Source: Poecilobothrus nobilitatus
Lineage: Eukaryota > Arthropoda > Insecta > Diptera > Dolichopodidae
Reading direction: 5' to 3'
Assembly (NCBI GenBank): GCA_947095535.1
Contig: OX352774.1
Span: 72,168,416 to 72,232,415, forward strand
Length of the DNA stretch: 64,000 nucleotides
Part shown: positions 60,100 through 64,000 of the stretch, in pieces
Position numbering within the stretch: position 1 is the stretch's first letter
Layout: the number at the start of each line of letters is the position of its first letter
Translations under genes and position numbers: made by a program
The notes under the pieces: model-generated
What the model was told of the DNA's origin: nothing
The model's database searches: none
Seen by the model: only the letters and a program-made list of their open reading frames with translations

Positions 60100-60261
60100 A
60101 TAACATTTATTTTGTTTATATTATGTATTATAATATATATTTACACTATACTGATAGCAAGGGAGATTTATTTTCAATTAATAAAACTTGCTAGCTGTGC
60201 AGGATTTGAACCCGCTCGGTTAATACGCCACGTGCTTAACCACTAGGCCATCGAGGTTCCA
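60100..60261 (-). repeat. SINE-B-like copy 4 with SINE-A-like head start
   Basis: Minus strand: GGAACCTCGATGGCCTAGTG, GTTAAGCACGTGGCG, AGCGGGTTCAAATCCTGCAC, then an AT-rich tail TTTTATTAATTGAAAATAAA. The first 20 bases resemble the SINE-A head (GGGCCTCGGTGGCCTAGTGG), whereas the B-box end and tail are of SINE-B type. Both Pol III boxes look intact. It sits immediately downstream of the 3' end of a minus-strand LINE fragment. Confidence 0.72.
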
Positions 60262-60264
60262 TAA

Positions 60265-61150
60265 ATAAACAAGAAATGTTTATTTATTTATTTATTTAAT
60301 CTAATATTAGTACAATAAATTGTAATGACATCAGTAAGACCCTCTGCTACAAAGGCCATTTTAGGTCTGGCTATTAAGTTTTTAATACATTACATTATGT
60401 TACTTACATTATATTATTTACAATATTATTGACATTATTTATTTATATTAATATTACAAATCAACTTATCCTATATATTCAACTTATCTTATATTTTAAT
60501 TTTATTTTAGTTAGTTAAACATTTTAAACGTTTTAATTTTATTTTTGTAAATTTTATTTTAATTTTTATTTTAATAATTGATTTCATTGTTCTTTCATCT
60601 TACCCTTTTCCTCTTTTTACTATAATCAACCAAATAGTTTTATAACTAAATGGTTTCCCTTATTTGGAACAATTTTCCAATTTCTTCTATTATAGCTAGA
60701 TTTTCTTTTTTAGGTTTAAGTGCTTCATTGGCGGTGGTCGAGTGTTTTTCAAGCACCCTTCTTAGCTGCTAAACATTCAAGAAATATGTGTTTTATTGTC
60801 ATTACATTATGACAATGGCTGAGTTTTTTCAAATAAATATGTTTTGGTACTTATATTGTGTGGCCTAATCTAATTCTAGCTAGTTTCCTATCTAAGTTTC
60901 TGTTACCTATAATATAATATGTTACCTAATCTGTCACCTATAATATAGACAGGAGGACCAATCGCATCGGGCCAATGATTCTTTAGAAAACCATTGGATG
61001 AATTCCACTTTGTTTGTCTAATATTTTGAATAACATTTTTTGCTTCCTTGATTTTAGAGCTATATGAGTTTGGCCTCCGTATCCGCTAGCTCATTGCCAC
61101 TTATACCACAGTGCTCTGGAACCCATATAAGTTTAATTTCTTTGTTGGTG
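60265..61150 (-). pseudogene. LINE 3' end: RNase H domain, C-terminal tail and 3' UTR
   Basis: On the minus strand at 61,060-61,149 the frame reads EIKLIWVPEHCGISGNELAD, then TEAKL and a stop. The WVP-H-GI-GNE-AD--AK block is the end of the RNase H domain carried by I/Jockey/R1-like non-LTR retrotransposons. Downstream, across frameshifts, come KWNSSNGFLKNHWP, RKLARIRLGHT and a SHCHN...TIKHIFLEC piece. That is the C-terminal zinc-knuckle-like tail (C--C---H----C). After about 350 bases of 3' UTR it ends in TAAATAAATAAATAAA at about 60,278-60,292, a tail typical of such LINEs. RT is not present. It is 5' truncated, as is usual. Confidence 0.85.
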
Positions 61151-62166
61151 TTACACAGTATATAAAAAGAAATGTTTATTTGAAAATATAAAAAGCATAT
61201 AATATTAAAAAGCATTTAAAAAATATTTATTTAATTTTAAAATTAATTTTGTTTTAATCATTGTATTAATATTTTTTTATTGCATATTTTTGTATGTTCG
61301 TGTCTTATAAATTTAAAGTTATCCTAAAGTTTTTAAAATGTTAAAACTCAGCTCTTATTGAATATTTTGACTCTTGTCTCTACTTATATAGGTTAGTAGA
61401 TTTTACAATTTTACAAATTTGTTTTCTAATTTACAACTTTTGTTTTGTTTGCATTTAACTTCTCAATCATATGCAATATAAAAGTATTAAAATTTATAAG
61501 ACGGACATACAAACAAGTGTGTTTCTTGAATTGATATTTTTTTCCAAAATGTTTTATAAAAAGATAAAATATTTAATAGGATTTTAAATTAAAACTTTAG
61601 ATATTTAAAGTTGATATAAAAATTTTTTTTATACAGGTCCATATAAAATTAAACTTTAAAGATTGAAAATGTATATTGATTGTCTTTTTTATGTTATTCA
61701 TAGATAATTTTTATTTAACGTAACTGTAGTGAATGGTTGTTTTGAAGGATTTATTAATGAATCGTAAGATATTCATTATTCAAAAAATTTAATAACAATC
61801 AAATTGTATTCATTATCTCTTAAAGAATTAAAGAATTTTAACGACAAGATGAAAATATGGGGATATGGAAATTGTTGAATTTAATTGTGATAGATATTCA
61901 AACATCAATTCTTAAAAAGTGTTAAGTAAAGAATACCTTGTAAAAATGTTAATAATTCTGAAAAAAATTAAATATCTTCGATAAAGATTAAAAAAATAAA
62001 ACTGTTTTTTTTCTGATTATTTTAAAAAATGTGATATTTCAAAGTAAGAAACTTTTGATGTTTTTTATTTCATGAGTTGATTTTATTTGAAATAAATTCA
62101 CAAAACTGCGAAAAAGTTCAAATTCAAATCAAAATTGAAAAAGAGACAATTTGAAACTTTAAGCCG
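61151..62166. other. AT-rich non-coding stretch
   Basis: Nothing recognised. Confidence 0.55.
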
Positions 62167-62281
62167 TTTTTTTTCCTTGCCACTCCTATAAGGAGCATAG
62201 GGCATCGTCTAAGTCATTTATTATTCATATTTGACTCAGCTTCAGTTTCGTGAATCATTAATTTCACTAAGCTGTTAAGGT
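62167..62281 (-). repeat. Family G repeat, copy 4
   Basis: Minus strand: CCTTAACAGCTTAGTGAAAT, TAATGATTCACGAAACTGAA, GCTGAGTCAAATATGAATAA, TAAATGACTTAGACGATG, TCCTTATAGGAGTGGCAAGG, AAAAAAAA. It is nearly identical to copy 3 over TAATGATTCACGAAACTGAA and to copies 2 and 3 at the GTGGCAAGGAAAA end. Confidence 0.72.
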
Positions 62282-62429
62282 ATTTAAAAAAAATTCTTGA
62301 TAAAATATGCATTTTAGTTTTACTCTCACCTTTTTTCGATCGCCATTCTTCCGTCTATCTATTGACAAAAAATCTTTACTATTTGAAATAAAATAATTTT
62401 ATTTTATCTACAAATTTTTTTTTGTTGAT

Positions 62430-63260
62430 GAAGGCTGAACTAATGCGTCAGTATTTACTAGAATTTCGGTAGTGTACTTTCAAAACGTAGGAGAACCTAT
62501 TCGGCCAGATTAGGTGTTAAATATCCCAAAATGTATGTCACGATGTTGCCACTCTAATGAAAAAAGCTTTGTAGATTTCTCAGATCCATGTCAGGGAATT
62601 CACCTAAATCTTAAAAAAGAAAACTACCGAGATATTTCCGTCTTTTCCTTGACAGACTAGGACAGGTGCAGAGAAAGTGTTCCATGTTTTCTATCGCATC
62701 AATTTTCCTGCAATTTCTATACAGTTAAGATCTACATTCATTTAGATATGAATTTGTTTTTTCCTAAGGTAGATGGGAATCTTCCAAAGACACCAAGAAT
62801 TCCCCTTTTGTAGCCTCAAATTCTTACTGACTAAACCCACCTCCCTCTTTAGCCAATATAATGGGATGAAACCCCTACCTGCTAACGCAGTATATTGGCT
62901 AGGGAATACGGATAGGAACAAGGATGCGGAAACATTGAATTGGGAGTGGGACTGTAAGGGAACAATGAATCCTATTATTATTATTACTATTTTACTAACT
63001 AGTGATTATAGCCATCAACAATTGAAACATACAGTAGTATATAACACCTTGCCGCATGAGGTAATATTGAAGGCAAAACCCCACTGTCTTTGTAGCAATA
63101 ATTATTACTGGTATTGGTATTAAGTATAATTAATATTATTATTATTTACTACAGAATCAGGGCCAACAGCGGATTACAACGTGCAGTTGTATATGTAACA
63201 CCTTCCTGCATGATGTAACCAAAGATAGCTCCACTGTAGCAGTTATCATTATTATCATTT
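62430..63260 (-). pseudogene. Family C LINE-derived copy, fullest in window
   Basis: At 62,610-62,700 the minus strand reads CRKIDAIENMEHFLC, TCPSLSRKRRKYLG, SFLF, then DMDLRNLQSFF. This is the C-terminal tail of a LINE polyprotein (ET-EHFLC-CP-L-R-R---LG). Further up on the minus strand (62,770-62,990) comes a SQYTAL---FIPLYWLKREVG, KIPIYL frame shared with 26.6 kb but of unknown domain. The far end (63,180-63,260, CTCCACTGTAGCAGTTATCA then TTA repeats) matches 26,905-26,960. The tail on the plus-strand right side and the minus-strand coding motif point in opposite directions, so this may be two elements side by side. Confidence 0.65.
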
Positions 63261-63284
63261 TCAATTATTATTATTATTATTGTT

Positions 63285-63427
63285 ATACATTATTAATTAT
63301 ACGATATATATATTATTATGATATAAAATTGCTACATAGTTTTTATTACCATATGACCTGACCGGAGTTTTAATCCAAGACGCTACGATTGAAAGTTTGG
63401 CGACTTAATCACTACGCCATTAGTTAG
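63285..63427 (-). repeat. SINE-B copy 5
   Basis: Minus strand: CTAACTAATGGCGTAGTGAT, TAAGTCGCCAAACTTTCAAT, CTTGGATTAAAACTCCGGTC, AGGTCATATGGTAATAAAAA, then TATGTAGCAATTTTATATCA. The A box (ATGGCGTAGTGAT) is good. The B box (GGATTAAAACTCC) is diverged from GGTTCNANNCC. Tail shared with the other copies. Confidence 0.78.
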
Positions 63428-64000
63428 ATTATAAAAACGAAAAAACTCTAAATTTAATTGATTAAGATTATAACTGAAGTTCTATTATAGAAAGAAATAT
63501 ATATACATATTTTTAAATGTGAAAACGCCAGATGATGAAAATTTCTTAATTTTTATAAAGTATATATATACCTGTAATACAAATGCAGAATATTTAAAAC
63601 AATCTAATACATATAATTCGAAAAATTATAAAGGGTGCAAAACTAGTGTATAACTTCTAAAAAGCACAGAACACAACATTATATAAAGTTATATGTATAA
63701 CCAAAATAAGCGCCTTTTAAAAGTGTGCCAGTGTGCGTTTTTACAAATTACCTTTGAAAGATTATTTACCATTGGTTTTTGTTTCTTACTACCATACAAC
63801 AAAATTGTTACCAATTTTGGCATTGTAATATTTATTTTATCTTATACTATTAGTTTTATATTAAAATATTCAAATGATGCATTTTATATTTTATTTCTTT
63901 TCCTTTTTTTTTTGAGTAAATAATCATTTTGTCACATTTTTTTCTTTTAGTACAATTATTTCCAATCAATTATTTTATTTAATCGACCATTATAAATAGA
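63428..64000. other. AT-rich non-coding stretch at window end
   Basis: Low-complexity DNA; a pyrimidine tract TTTTTTTCTTTTAG ends at about 63,950 and resembles a splice acceptor, but the window ends before a possible exon could be judged. The F/L/I-rich frame at 63,693-63,923 is not recognised. Confidence 0.45.

Noticed and set aside
60190..60261. Possible functional tRNA gene on the minus strand
   Set aside because: Intact-looking boxes, but an AT tail of SINE type follows, and the arm pairing is incomplete.

Overview
The window is a very AT-rich stretch of animal nuclear DNA, about four fifths A+T by eye. It is full of poly-A/poly-T runs and TATA/ATGTATGT microsatellite tracts. I find no intact cellular protein gene, no rRNA, no ordinary tRNA gene and nothing bacterial. 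It reads as intergenic or giant-intron DNA from an insect, most likely a fly. The best clue is at about 23.50-23.60 kb: a short TTTATACCC...GGGTATAA palindrome followed by a CATTTCGTTTATGACAC-like stretch, which resembles a repeat signature common in fly genomes. The fly assignment is an inference, and species cannot be given.

What can be annotated is mobile DNA and its debris. (1) Non-LTR retrotransposons (LINEs). A minus-strand element at 1-1440 is cut by the window edge; its endonuclease start and reverse-transcriptase start are readable, but the middle is deleted. A separate endonuclease fragment lies at 47.4-48.0 kb, and an RNase H plus C-terminal fragment at 60.3-61.15 kb. A dispersed family (called C here) preserves a LINE C-terminal motif around 6.8-7.1, 15.3-16.1 and 62.4-63.2 kb, with related pieces at 2.6-3.1, 18.1 and 26.6 kb. 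(2) tRNA-derived SINEs of two related types. SINE-A has four copies (17.9, 22.75, 36.0, 44.6 kb) and SINE-B five (22.9, 47.3, 49.7, 60.2, 63.35 kb). (3) DNA transposons. Two non-autonomous or decayed hAT elements have perfect 8-bp target-site duplications (54,659-55,360 and 56,994-58,067); the second keeps a transposase C-terminal dimerisation motif. A MULE-like element with 9-bp duplications (43,797-44,926) carries a nested SINE-A. There is a palindromic mariner-like MITE (10,172-10,578), and further inverted-repeat elements lie at 32.6-33.1, 45.6-46.4 (partial copy at 40.1-40.6) and 58.26-58.80 kb. (4) Small unclassified dispersed families D and G, a compound tandem repeat at 23.5-24.4 kb, and a 96-bp duplication at 50.4 kb.

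A polypyrimidine tract followed by CAG|GTAAGC at 56,229/56,230 has the form of a recursive-splicing ratchet point. With the lack of genes over 64 kb, it suggests that at least part of the window is a very long intron of a plus-strand gene. All element calls come from reading motifs and comparing segments within the window. No database search was possible, so names are at superfamily level only.
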